Positions 1-12,861 of a stretch of 64,000 nucleotides of DNA are shown in pieces; positions within the stretch are counted from its first letter, which is position 1, and each line of letters begins with the position of its first letter. A program made the position numbers and the translations under genes. Under the pieces are notes generated by a model, which saw only the letters and a list, made by a program, of their open reading frames with translations, ran no database searches and was not told where the DNA came from. The stretch covers positions 618,734 to 682,733 of the forward strand of contig NMRB01000018.1 of assembly GCA_002633025.1 (NCBI GenBank), read 5' to 3'. The stretch is from Notospermus geniculatus (lineage: Eukaryota > Nemertea > Pilidiophora > Heteronemertea > Lineidae).

Positions 1-1326
1 TGCTTTCAGTGAAGCAAATCCATTGTCCCAGACACCATCTTCCAAACAATATTTGGCAAAAAAGATTAAATGATCCTGTCAGTCCCAGGCCAATGAAAAT
101 ACCAATCAAAGATCACGAAAGATGAATGAATGAAAACAAAAACAATCAAGTGATAACCAGATAGCATATTTATTGTTGCAAATTCATCATTTTTTCAGAG
201 ATGCAAAACCTCCGAAACCAATACGGAGATTATTGAGTGTTTTTAATTCAGTTCAACAACAATCACGCAGCCATCTAGCCTATCTCATCGTATGTCATTA
301 TCTGTATTGAAGTCAATTTTCTTCTTTACCAACCGTGACCCAAGACGCATTTCGAACAATACACAAGGCCACTCTAGAAGAGTCTAAGAGAGGATTCTGA
401 ATTGATACACCTGGCCTAACAATTCACTGGCAATTCACATATTTCTCTCTGTTACATTATATAAACCAGCAATTCACATGTCTCTTAGGCGCATCACATA
501 AACCACCGATTCACATTTCTCTTTGGCACATCACATAAAGCAGTACATGTAATTCACATTTCTCTTTGGCACATCACATAAACCAGCAGTTCACATTGAC
601 TGATCATCGATCACACAAAATTGGACCTCCTGCTATATGACCCTGAATCAAAAATTCATAAGCGAACGCATGCATGTCAAACGTAAACCCATAATATAGG
701 CCTTATATAATGGACTCTCATATCAATATTTCTTTAGCAAAAATTTGGTGATCCTGGGTATGCCAATTAGCTTCAAAATGGCAAAAGACAGTTTTTTTAT
801 TCAGATATGTCCCAAGGTGGCATAGTATCATGTCAAATCAGGACAAAACAATAACACATTATTTACAAGCACCACTTACTGTACATACAGGGACAAAGAA
901 GTGCAATGAATGGTCCTATCGGGATTTAAATCCAGGACCCTCAAGTTACAACTAAGGTGGATTGATAACGAATAAATAAATAGGCCTACCGGGTAGCAGT
1001 ACACAATCTGACACCAGATGGCTCTTCTGAAAACACAAAAATGCAATTACTCATGTCACCAGCAGGTCCAATCTGACCTACTTCTCTAACTGATAGAGGC
1101 CGAAAGTCCATTTTTCAAGATGGTGAACTGGCAGCCATATTCGCAACCCCCGCCCCAAACCAACGTGAAAAGTGGAGGAACTCAATATCCGCCATGCAAG
1201 TCACTGGCAAACGATAATGATATTCATTTGTACAGAAAATTTCTGACGTGTGTAGCGGGTTTGACATCGGGACTCTCGTGACCATGCACTGTGTTCCAAT
1301 CTTGATTACAATCCTAGTCACCCTCC
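1..1326. other. Downstream flank of the BAIAP2-like gene
   Basis: No coding exon was recognised. The part next to 1326 is presumably the 3' UTR of the minus-strand gene. The stretch holds a short tandem repeat at about 420-597 and otherwise unique AT-rich sequence. Confidence 0.5.
420..597. repeat. Degenerate tandem repeat, about 50 bp unit, 3-4 copies
   Basis: The words 'attcacatttctctttggca' and 'catcacataaaccag' recur in order about every 50-60 bp. Copies differ by small indels, so this is an aged minisatellite. Confidence 0.7.
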
Positions 1327-4300
1327 CTACTTTATCAATGGTGCCGATCTGTCATTTGAAACTGCAGCCTTCCTCAGCCGATTTTTCTGAGCAGCAAATG
1401 GGTTATCCCTGAAAAAGTGCGCATACAATAAACATGGTTTATTGACGATACACCACCATCATGACCATCTGACGAATTGACATCCTATCTCTATTCACAC
1501 CGCTGGGTTGGCCTTGATAAAAGCTGGACGGTGTAATTTACCTTGGCTCATCCTCATCATTATAATCTGCTGCGGGATGGATGGTGGCATTCTCCTGGCG
1601 ATATGTCTGACGATATTGCTGATCATGTTGAGGTCCCCGTTGCCCCAGCTGAGAACCAGGAGGTCCATGCTGTCCTATCTGAGAACTTGGCAGTCCGTAG
1701 TGCCCAATTTGTGAAGCTGGGGCCCCATGTTGTCCCATCTGAGAAGCTTGATGTGTGGGCTGGTTCATGGTACGCCTGCCCAGGTAACCACCCTGCCCGT
1801 CGTCGCTTCCATTTCCATAGCTGTGACCATGAGAGACATTTGCGTAGACATTCCCTTCATCACTGTATCCCTGCCTTTGATCAGGATGAGGATGCTGATC
1901 ACTGGGCACAGCACGGTACCCCCCAACAGGCTCACGAGGATCACATCCCACATGTGAATCGTTCCTTTGTTCTTGTTGGCCATTCATCAGGGGATTGGAA
2001 TTCGAAAATGTCGTCTGATTTGGATTTGCGTAGCTGTTACGTTTTGGTATCCCAGGTGGTGGCGGCGGTGGGGGTGGAGGTGGCGCAGCACCATACGGTG
2101 GCTGCCTCGCCAGTGTGGTCTGCCGGCCATACTTTTCCAACGTACTAGAACTGTCAGTATGTTCTATCACTTTTGGCATCACAGACTGTCTACTGATGGG
2201 GGTAAAGTGGCTTCCCTGGCCTGGAACATGAGGCAGGGGAGGAGGAGGAGGTGGTGGTTGCTGATCAATAGGCCTTCGGCTCTCCTCGGTCAACCGAATG
2301 TCAGGCATTGACTTCTGGCGGAACTGAAATATATAAAGTTACATTAAATCACACCTCACATCACTACATTTCTGTTTCATCTCTCTCCCGACTTTACAAC
2401 AAAGGAATACAGGCCATCTATACCTTTTGTAGCGTGTTTACAATGTATTTCATATACTGTATCTAGTTTTCAACCAGTCACAGAATCTGTACATTAATTA
2501 TTATGATTACTGCCCCCGTGCCTTTTGATTCAATGAACTGTTCTACCGGGTAATTCTAATTCTAATGCTAATTATCATGCAGGGTTAGGATAATGGAAAT
2601 GCCAAAAGGTAGTGCGCTAGTGAAGACCTGTCCCGGGAGACCTGTGAAGACAATTCTAAGAAGAGCTGCTCTTCTGTCATGTTTGAGAAATCAGGAACAT
2701 CACTGATTATATTTTTGGCAAAGCTAAACAGAATCTTTGCAAGTCACATCCCTTTAATATTGACCTAAATGTGTCACGATTCGTGTCAGATGCGGTGGTG
2801 TGGGGGGAATAGGAGGACAAAACAGAATTCTCACATCGTCAGACCTATGACCCTGAAAGAGAACAAATTATAACCACAAATACAACATTTCGTTTGGTGT
2901 GAAAGCCGGGTGATGAACTGGGTGGAGTGCCTTGAGTGTAGAAACTGTCATTCAGTAGGAGCTCTGGCAAGGGACTCTGCGATTCAGGCTAGCCATTGAA
3001 ACAGGACTTCGTGGGGGAAGGTGTGGGCAACAAGACAACATCAACCCAATATTAAGAGTCACAACATGCACCACAACAGCCTGCAGTACCTCATCACGGT
3101 TCTCTGGATAAAGCCTTGACATCCCGTGACCATAATGCTCCTGGGAGTACGTTGGCCCATGACACGGTGGAAGTGGCGGGTAGGGAATGCTACTCCTTAA
3201 ACCAGGTCCTGTTGACCAGTCATTGGGCCCAAGTTGTGGATGAGGTGGATGGTGGCCCTTTGTGAATGGAAGGACATGAATATGCATACAAAATGTTTGT
3301 AACGAAAACACATATTGCAAGGTGTCCTTAAGGACAAGGCTGATTCATTCTGTGGAATTTTTCAGAAACATTCATATCTATGTCCTTCTTTTTTATTATG
3401 AATCATTATACTAGCGTTTTATTGTCATGGACAAGTCATTCCCAGGATCGCAGGGCCTGACAAGATCAGGAGCTGAGTCCATGGCTTGGTTGTCAAAACA
3501 TGACTGCACACAATTAAGTGACAAACTCAGTGTGCTAAACTTGCTCTTGTTCTTTTATTAGCCACTGGCCATTGTCCTAAATGGCAAACATCAGAAAAAT
3601 TGGAGGAAATTCAACATTGCCAGAGGGAGCTGCATTTGGAAAATAATCGAATTCCTTTCAAGATCAGCCAACGCCTGAAGGGGTCAACAACAAACGTGTT
3701 TCTAGTCAAATACCCATGCAGAACATGCATGAAGCAACATCGTGCATCGCTGACCACCAATTACAGCAGGGAAGACCCAACAACACATCAAAATGGAGGA
3801 TGCATAGGGAAACTTAGATCGAGTTTTCACGATCATCCCTATGCCCCTCTGGATCTCCCCTGTTGTCACGTCACAAAAATGTACCTTAGGTGGCCTTTCT
3901 GATCTGATTACCCTGAGGACTTCAAACCCCTGTACCAAGACCAAGATGACGGCATGTTATAATCACATATTGAACAAATACATGGGTGTTAGTTCAGAGG
4001 AACCTCCCTTAAAAATGGCCCTCTCCAGGAGGGCAGCATGTCTCTATTGAGAACACCAGAGCTCAGTCACAAATCGGTCGGTGGTATTCATTTTGACCTT
4101 TCTCATATTAATGAGAAGCCCTTTCACACTTGACAACCCTATTCATTAATTCATCACTATGGATACCAGATATCACATAAGTGATGCCCTAGGATATGTA
4201 TTATTTGTATAAGATTACAATAATGATGCTGGTAAAATATGACCTATATACATGACATTATCGATTAGAAGTGGTCATCGTTGTGATGCAGTCAGTGGAA

Positions 4301-7300
4301 ACGTCAGTGTGCCTGTCACCCCAAGGGTCTCATTCAATCCATTCTTTATGTATACAGGAAAGGGCAACTCTCTCTCACAGCAAGTTTTCTCCCGGCATTC
4401 TGATTTCATCCTGTTATACATTCGTTTCCCAAACATTTCGTCTCTCAAGAGCTATCGTAATGCCAAATTTTGCCAACTCTCGATCCAATATCAATAAAAA
4501 TAAAGAATAAACTTTAACATCATGACTTACAGGAGACATGGCAACTGTTGGCTTGTGGGAGTGTGGATCCAGACTATGATTTAGCCCGCTCAGTAAACGG
4601 TGATCAGGGGTGTCTGTGATATCACCCATACTCTTAAATCGCTGGGCATGTGGGCTGCAAAATAAATTTAACGCGTCAAGTGAATTGAACCCAGGTGAGG
4701 CAATAAAGAATGGCTAAAGCAACATACAAGATTCTCCATGGAAGACTCTTTTGACAAAAAAAGTGACAAGAATACAAACTTTTCTATTACAGATGATTAG
4801 ATAGACAAAGCTAACTTGTGCACTTACTGTGGATTATGCTCTTCGTTGGGGTCCATGGTCTCCGTGAAGGAGAATGGGAACCAGCCAAACCTGGAAGCAA
4901 CGGAAATAAGAGATAGTCTCTCACCAGCTTCAAGCTAGACTCCGCACAATTGCCTCATGTGCTGCAGGCTTAAGTAACAAATTTGGTTGATCTAGCCAAA
5001 TTAATGGAAGCTCTTCCCTGCTTTTTCCTACCTTCCACTGCGAGTGTTCTCCCCATAATGCCATCCTTCCTTCCTCTCCCCAACTAGTGTTATGATGTCG
5101 CCCTCCGTGAAACTGAGTTGGTGTTCACCGCTTGCAATGTGCGCATACATGGCTCGGACTTGAGGCTTTCCCTGCGCGGCAACTGGAGATGGTACGGTGA
5201 TAGTACGAGGAAGTGTAGCAGCTCCTGAGTGAAAAATTGCAAGATGTAATAAGATTCGACACTACTAAGCTGAGGCGGATCAGTGAAATGGCCATTGTCG
5301 AAATAGGCTCCAGTTGAGAATTGGAATCTGTAAATTCAATAATCTGACAGAGTAGGCTACTAACTGGGTAGGAATGATTAATCCAGTTGGCCTTATTGAC
5401 AGGGCTCGTAGTAGGCTCAGAACTAATCTATTGTGCAGCAGCTCACTCTAACAACAGGCCAGAATTGAGCATAACACCATGCGATCAACGAGGGAGGGGA
5501 AACAAGACGGGTCTAACTACATATTACATATAAGACGACAAAGTGAGTTCATAAACAACACCAGGTCAATGTGTGTGGCATGCAGAATGTAACAAAGTAC
5601 TAAAACAATCTTTACAGTACGTCTTTCACCGACCTGTTGAAAAATTTAACGTCGGATTCCTTTTTGGACAAGGATTAGGGAAGGATGAGGCTTGGAAACC
5701 ATCTGGAACCGCCAAAACACTAAGGAATGTTAGACACGACCAATTTTATACAAATCTTTCTGAGAATGGGGAAGTTTACAGTCCACGGGAAGAATGAAAT
5801 CAGGCCTATCAAGTGCAAGAAACACAGAAATTTCAACATTTATGCTGACAATCATATAACAGCAGAGCGAATTACTGAAATTCAAGGTAATCAGTTTGTC
5901 TGTCCCGTGTCCTCTTACAGCTGCATCTCCATAATGATGATGAACACAGGATTAAGTTTCCTACCTGGATAATTGGGTTGCCCATTGAAATCCTGCCGCC
6001 CGCCATTACCGTTGAACTCGCCTCGCTGATTTGTCCCAAAGGCTGTCTGACTGCCGCCATCAGGAGCCATACGGTCAAAATCAATACTGCGTCGTTTGAG
6101 CTGGTCGGAATTTTCCTGTTCAAAAAACTGGTCCTGAAATGACAGGAAATTAAGAGACTTTTTAAAAATTCCTGTGAATACCTCCCAGCAATGCTGGCAG
6201 GCAGAGTAAACAAAATATTTGCGGAGAGAATAAAACCGACTGTTCCATTTTACAACAATTGTGATTTTTTTTATAGCGCACATGGTTCAGCTTTTAACTT
6301 ACACTCAGCTGGTTTCTTCATCGTCAACTCTGTTTAACATGGGCACATTTCTAATTCCTCGAACCTTGAAGTCATTTACTCCTAACTTTGCACACATGTA
6401 CCTCAGGGTCATAAGTCTCAAGAGACCAATTTTTGCCAAAATCTGATATTCAATTCACCAGGAGGCCAAAACTGAAAACCTTTAAATGCTTCAAACTGAA
6501 TCTACCAGAAGTGTCTCACCTCATTATCGTAAGATATGCGCAGCAGGATCTCGGAGGCCTCAGGTAATACACTTGGTTTCTTACAGAGCTCACTCCAGTC
6601 TTGGAGGCGATGGGTAAGAAGTTCATGAGCCTGAAAAAAGAATACTGACTCTTGATTTCAGACCAACCCATGTCACAGATGTTCCTTACCTTTCCAATCA
6701 AACACAGGAACAATGTCTATTGAAAAATACATCCACAAAGTACCCTGCGTCATGTCAGGGTCTTGTCCCGACACCCCTGGCATGAATTAAGTTCATTGTG
6801 ATTCACAACTAGCGCACTGTTTGCAACTTTGTTGCGTCACAGACATGACATGTGTGATGTCACAGACGTGACGCAACAATAGTAAACAATGCCTTAATCA
6901 GGAATCATAAAGAACTTTGTTCACACCCAGGGCATAGAAGGACAACGGTCTGACATAATGAAGGATATTTTAATGTCACGTCTGAGACCGTGGACTTGCC
7001 CTATCATGTGGACAGACTCACCTTGTTATGATGAGACGCCTGATTTCGAATAGCCACACATATCTTGTCCAGAAGGAAACAGTAGCGTTTTCTCTCTTCA
7101 AGCAAAGCCTGAAATATAAACTCTAATAAAAATCTAGAATCATTCACTGATGGCTTCTGATAAAAAAGAGATGGTTATAGATCCCATCAATTCTTGACAC
7201 AACCTCACCTGTTTAGCACCATCTAATCTGAATTCATCAAGCTTGGCTTGTCTATCACCAACTAACTGTAACTGCTGAAAAGACAATGGAATAAGAAACA

Positions 7301-10300
7301 GTTGGAGATTCCTATCGCTTCAAGCAGGCATAGGCGCATAACATATGGATCACTGTTGGCAAGAACTGGGAGGACTTTGACTAGTTAAGTAAAGTGCTGA
7401 ACTTCTGTTGTCTGACGGTTCAGAGACACTTACTTAAATTGAAACCTTGCTCCATCAAGAGCCAAGATGGAACTATGGATTGCGCATACCTGTATCTCTT
7501 TTGGTTCCACCCCTCCCTTCATCCGACCCTTTTTCTGGACCTTTTTAAGACCCTCCTTTGCCTTGAACAAGGCCTGGTAATGATATTTATTCCCTGTCGC
7601 ATATTTCTTTTGATCATTCTGTGAAATAAACGCACCAAAATCTCAGATGCAGACAGAACATAGAGCAAGTAGCCAGAAATAATTAATGAGAATTAAAAAT
7701 TAAATTTATGCAGGAACAAATTACCGGTAGCGACAGAATACAGTCTTACTCAGAAATGACGACTGTGTCAGACTTACAGCAATATTTCTGAAGTCATTTT
7801 CCTGTTTTGTTTCAAGCGGCAAAATGAGGTCATTCTGGAAAGCCTTCAACTGAAATATACAAGGCAGAAAACATCTTTTCATCACCATTGGCATTGCTGA
7901 CATCACTTTCCATGTTTGTAACTCAATTACTACGTTACCCAATACAGTGGAAGTGAAATTGAAATGAAAGTCAGCAATGACATGTGAATCAATAAAATAA
8001 TTGTCAGAGGATACAACAAACCAGGTACAAAACAATTGTGTTATTGATTTTATCATTACCGGTATTTGTACTCTTCGTCATTTGACATTGAATTGTCTTG
8101 AGGGTTTCTTGCGTCATTGACTTTGAAGCTGAACATTAGAGAATGCCACCTGATATGCCACGTTGTTTGTCATTGATTCCAGGTAACCATTTATTACTAC
8201 CCTTGCTTTATTACACTGAACATCCGCACAAATCTCTAACACCAAAAACGATTTTTGACGCGAGACAATCGGACCTCCCTCAGTGGTGTGCTATCATTCG
8301 AGAAAGGGCTTCCTCGCCTCTAGTGCCACGCAACAAGCATCCACATTTTGCGACACGCTGTACAAGATATAGATCATATCCCGGACTTACATTGTCATTG
8401 ACCTGTGTCTGGATTTCCTTGAGTACTTCTGCGATTTGAAAGAGAGCAGCGCCTGCAAGTCAAAAAGTAAGAAATGGAAACACCCACACAGTAACATTTC
8501 AAGAAGCTTGTCTCAACCTGCCATATTTATATGGTTACTGGTAAAGCTGATGACAGTTGATCAGTGTAGATTTTGGATTGGTATGAAACCTGGGCCCATA
8601 TTTGAGTCAAAGTGTGATACATGTACTTATCTTTTGTGAGTCAAAGTGTGATACATGTACTTATCTTTTGTGTTGAACAAAGGATAAGTGTCACACTTAA
8701 ACTTAAATTAAGTTGTTCTATGAATATGGGCTCTGGCCAATGTGTGTTGACTTACTGTCAGAGTATCACTATGTACACCAAGGCCAGAAAGATACTACCG
8801 GGTACATGTATAGACGACACGTATGGTAATATATTCAACTCTCCCTATATTCTGATACTTCCCAGCTTTCCAGCTACCCACAAAATCAACTTCCAATCTG
8901 TTTTCCCTTTAAAAGTTACACATCTTACTTCATAAATGATCAAGACAACGGCCAGGACCCACAAATATGATGGATAAAATCATGGGAGAATTCATGGAGC
9001 TATAAATAATGTACTAAGTGGCATGAGTGGTTGAAATCACTCCAATGACAAGATAACAACCCTCTGTTCATCATTCTGTTGTCATAGTAATCTTAGCCCT
9101 AAACATACATACATGGCACGTTTCTATGACAATAGTAAAAGGACCCCACCCATCCAGGTGATGGGCGATGCACAATCATCGTGTAGCCATGGTAATAACA
9201 GGAGCATGCCATAGATTTTGTCGATTTAATAGATTTGATATACTGGAGTTGATAGACTGTGATATATTGTGTATGGGTTGCAAACTGAAATTCTCTTTGG
9301 CAAAATGTTGACATCTTGTTTTTGACAAGGTATCATCCGGCCTGCAGGGTTTTGAGAATATCAAGTCAGTGCGATGCACAGTAGCTAACTATATTTTCAG
9401 GGTTGGTGTGTCCACGTAGGCCTAATGTTCAGAAAGAAATACATGTACGAAAAGGATTCAGAATAAACACAATTAATCATTAATTGTGTTTGATATTGAC
9501 GACCTTCGTGCATAGACAGGTAACCCGTGGTGTTAAAACAATAGATCAGGACACACTGAATAGCTTACAATAGGTCACAATGAATGAAAAGAATGTACCG
9601 CGTACAAGAAATCCAAATAAATATTTAAAGATGCAAAACATGTTTGACCAACTTTCACCAAATTATGCGTAAGAGAAGTATGCTCTGAATTTTCAAGTTT
9701 GGAAAAAGTGGCAAAAGCACCATTTCAATCAAGGACCCAATACTGTAACTGCTTGAAAAATTGGAGCAGTACATGTACACTGCACTTGTGGATGAAAAGT
9801 TGTTGCCAAAATCACATATCGGTATACACCAGACTTCTGGCCAAACTATCGGATGGTCATTGTCAGCCCAGGACATAAATCATCTTAATGAGAATCTTAA
9901 CATTTTCTTAGGGCCGTATTCTAGAAGCTGCTTCCTTAACTCTAAAGTTTACCTTTAGCTAATGTTTGCAGGGCAGAATACAAAAGATTAAAGTGGACCT
10001 TTGAGTTAAAGGAGCTGGACGTCCAAGTTGTAAACACGATATTCACTAGTCTCGGTCACCCAGCCGAGTCTGAGGATCTAACGTTTGTGTCGCAGTACCT
10101 GCGGAACGAAACAGTTGGCTGCGCGAGACTACATATTCACTTCAGTACATCTCACCGATAATAAGCACAGCCTGGATAGAGAACCCATGAGTGGTTGAGT
10201 GAGTTGCATTGGACCAGGCACCAGTCTAACGATCACGGGGCGCTACTGGTGCTGCCACCGTCACGAAGGAATAAAACTAGTTTGCCGACCATGTTTGTAA

Positions 10301-12861
10301 ACAAACTGGTTTGTTTACAACTTGGACGTCGAACTCCTTTAAGGAGGCTTCTAGAATACGGACCTTAGTATATTAGCTATTTCTTAGTAAGAGTTTTTGT
10401 AAGAAAAATCTTATAGTAACTGAGATTGCCTAATAAGATTTTTCTCAGGAAGATTATTCTTATAAGATTCTTGTAAGAAAAATCTTACTAAGGTTGTCTT
10501 ACAAGTATCTTTTATAAGAAAAATCTTAGATGTGACTAAAAGCACTGGCTGACTGACTGCCCATGTCAACATCTTGATCGAGTCATGATATATCAAGAAA
10601 CATTCTATTTTGAGAATTTTTTCTTTCACTCTCAACAGCCTTGAGTGCTGGGGGTTGGAATATCACAATTTGAAAGAAGACTTCATGTATCGATAGGCCT
10701 AGTTTAACATTCCCCTGTGTCATTTGTACATCATATATAAAAGTGAAGGAGCCATTGAATTAAACACGTGTTTCATACTCAGACGAAAAGTGTAGAGTCA
10801 ATAACTGAAGCACGGGTCAAGTGTTAATAACAGCAGTATATTCAAACTTGAAACATCCAACAGGTTCTAGTCAGAGGTATTGGCAAGAAATAGGGAAGTG
10901 ATACCAGTAGGCCTACTTTTTGTGCAGGTTTAATCCTGAAAGCTGGACAGTTGTTGGTAGGAGATGGGTAGATAAAATGAAGCTACGAAATCAGCAGTGG
11001 AAGGCTTGAAGGTTGCCACTACATGACACTATTCTCTTGGAAAAGTTTTGCAAGCAGATTCAAAATACATGTGTATTCCATATCAATTTGATCCACCCAT
11101 ATCACAACTTCTGCCATTTATCTCATGATATCTTCTCTTTGATCCACTTCTATTCTGCTAGATATTAACTTGATAACACTGTTTATGGGATTATCCAACA
11201 ATCAACAATGCTATCTGTTGAATAGCTGGTAAGAGAATGCCAGCTATGTGCCAAACTACACATGATAAAACAGTCCACTTCTACAGAGATTTAATCACAA
11301 GGATTAAAGGTCAATGTAGAACAAGACCCACTGGCCTTGTGTTCAGCTGGCATCGAGGAAAAGTTAAAACAATCAACTACCAAAACCCAAGACAACACCA
11401 ATCAAGATCAATAATGATCAATCTTTCCATGACCAATCCATCAAGCAATTATGATTATTGGGAAGAGAGGTGAAAGGCATCCTACCACAGCAGGGGTTTT
11501 TACCTTGCTCCTCTTCATATGCTTGTGTGAGTGTATGAAGAGGAGCAAGGTAAAGACCAAAGCCGCCCTGCTGTGAAAGGATGGTGAAAGGTGTGAGAAG
11601 TAAGACCCAGGGATGAGAAACTGCCTACACCACAAAGGAATGACATCAAAAAGTAAGTATGCAATAACCATGACAACCATACCGACACTTTCATGACCAA
11701 TTCTAACTCGTAATCTTCATTCATATTAAGAATGTTTTCAATTTAAAGAAAATTCAGCTTACCAATGTCACTTGTTGCACCCTTACAAATCTGTGCACTT
11801 TGTGCAAGCTTTACCAGTGATTCAATATAAACCCGAGCACACTGGGAGGCACCTGGAAAGGAAAGGTCAGATATGTCTCAGATGACACCTTCTCATAACT
11901 TCTTCAGTATCAGCAAAGCAAGTACATGGTGTCCATAAAAAAGAAACTCATAATTAAGGGATAATTAAAAGTACAAATCGAAAACACCTTTTCATAACAG
12001 AACTATACATGTACAACCATGGAAGTATTATGAAGACTTCCATGATACAACTAATTTATCAAAATCATTCATTAAGTGCACATATTATCATCAGGCATGT
12101 CAGGGTAGGAAATATTTCACCAGGTTCTCCCACAATCACCTAGGTCGATTTCTTCATATGAGGTTTCCTCCAACTACGGAAAGGAGAAGGAACCCTCACA
12201 CGGAAGCTTACTTTGAAGCGCCCTTTGGTAGGCACGTCCAGAGTTGATAAACTGTTTCAATCCAGGGGTGAAATTCTGTAGCAGATTCTGAAAAATGGAT
12301 GGAAGTGGAAAAGAATAGGAATTCTAAAAAACCTCCAAAGACCAGCTTACCATTGAAGCATTTTGGCGCGCGTATATCTCGCGCCGAGAAGTCGATCTAG
12401 TGATTTTCTATTGAGACGTTTCTCACGCGCCAAAACGCGGTCATGGAAACGCCTGGATATACACCTGATCAACGCGAGATTTCGCGCGCTAAAACACTCT
12501 AATGGGAAACACGCCTCAGATCAGAATATGAGTTGCCCGTGATAAACTATTCATGAATTGCATTGAGATATAAGGTTTATACCGACGATGACAGGATCAA
12601 AATACACACAACACATACATACACAAAACGGATATTATCGGTAAACAATAGCAGGGGCGATCATAGCTGTTCAGTCATGATAAGTGCGCAATCGAAAATT
12701 CGCAAGACGAAGCAAAATGATCACAGAAATGTCTTATGCTAATGGATACATACCTCGTGAATATTTTCCGTCAAATGGTGTAACCGTTGACCATCATCCA
12801 TCATGTTCATTTCGTTGTTTTTAGATATTTTTGTTAAGCCGCGCACCACTGGATGCACCAT
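1327..12861 (-). CDS. BAIAP2: BAIAP2/IRSp53-family I-BAR and SH3 adaptor, complete
   Basis: Adaptor that bends plasma membrane outward and links Rac/Cdc42 to actin regulators. Sixteen exons, 5' to 3': 12861-12754, 12287-12212, 11852-11763, 8452-8391, 7849-7778, 7618-7490, 7274-7209, 7108-7022, 6630-6520, 6133-5965, 5224-5032, 4890-4828, 4654-4531, 3257-3090, 2323-1542, 1408-1327. Splice sites are GT/AG, phases agree, and the sum is 2382 nt (793 residues). Residues about 20-260 form the IMD/I-BAR domain (RLHHLTENIHE, ALLEERKRYCFLLDK). Residues about 335-405 form the SH3 domain (LSFTEGDIITLV, GWHYGEN, FGWFPFSF). A roughly 260-residue exon rich in Pro, Gln and Gly carries two polyproline runs. 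The last 26 residues are a WH2-like motif (NPFA, LRK, NDRSAPLI). The start is the Met shortly before the first I-BAR helix. BAIAP2L1 or BAIAP2L2 are possible, but the NDRSAPLI ending fits BAIAP2/BAIAP2L1 best. Family assignment is secure; the exact paralogue is not. Confidence 0.93.
8593..8730. repeat. Foldback element with an internal 34-bp tandem duplication (BAIAP2 intron)
   Basis: A unit starting gagtcaaagtgtgatac is repeated with a 34-bp period (about 8603-8636 and 8637-8670). The block is bracketed by gggcccatattt on the left and its near-complement aatatgggctc on the right. The sequence aggataagtgtcacactt after the second copy is the inverted counterpart of the unit, so one arm of a small palindromic element has been duplicated. 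Confidence 0.6.
9908..10367. mobile_element. Outer foldback element interrupted by a younger one
   Basis: The left end (9908-9937, containing cgtattctagaag) is the reverse complement of the right end (10341-10367, containing cttctagaatacg), apart from a small indel. The inner element at 10006-10342 is inserted in it at a TTAA. No coding capacity is seen, so it is non-autonomous. Confidence 0.7.
10006..10342. mobile_element. TTAA-flanked non-autonomous element nested in a foldback element
   Basis: Both ends are TTAA. The left terminus continues AGGAGCTGGACGTCCAAGTT and the right terminus is its near-perfect reverse complement. TTAA target duplication is the hallmark of piggyBac-type transposition. 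No transposase reading frame lies inside. It sits in an intron of the BAIAP2-like gene. Confidence 0.75.
10384..10535. repeat. Cluster of palindromic AAGAAAAATCTTA motifs
   Basis: Within 150 bp the motif taagaaaaatctta or its complement taagatttttct occurs about five times in both orientations, separated by 10-30 bp. It may be a decayed tandem array of a small hairpin unit. Confidence 0.6.
11478..11585. mobile_element. Short foldback element (BAIAP2 intron)
   Basis: The left arm (catcctaccacagcaggg, then ccttgctcctcttcat) is followed by its reverse complement (atgaagaggagcaagg, then ccctgctgtgaaaggatg). A diverged copy of the left arm recurs at about 52847-52925. Confidence 0.75.
12350..12515. 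mobile_element. GC-rich foldback element in BAIAP2 intron 1
   Basis: The left arm (ccattgaagcattttggcgc) is the approximate reverse complement of the right arm (gcgctaaaacactctaatgg). CpG-rich inner segments (cgcgccgagaa, acgcgagattt) also pair. It has a MITE-like size and no coding capacity. Confidence 0.6.

Noticed and set aside
1543-2148. Plus-strand open frame of 201 codons
   Set aside because: It lies opposite the proline-rich BAIAP2 exon; low-complexity codons on the minus strand keep the other strand open. The minus-strand frame fits the gene's splice phases and the plus one has no domain.
8605-8670. CRISPR-like direct repeats
   Set aside because: Only two copies with no spacer between them, in an animal intron; it is a simple tandem duplication.
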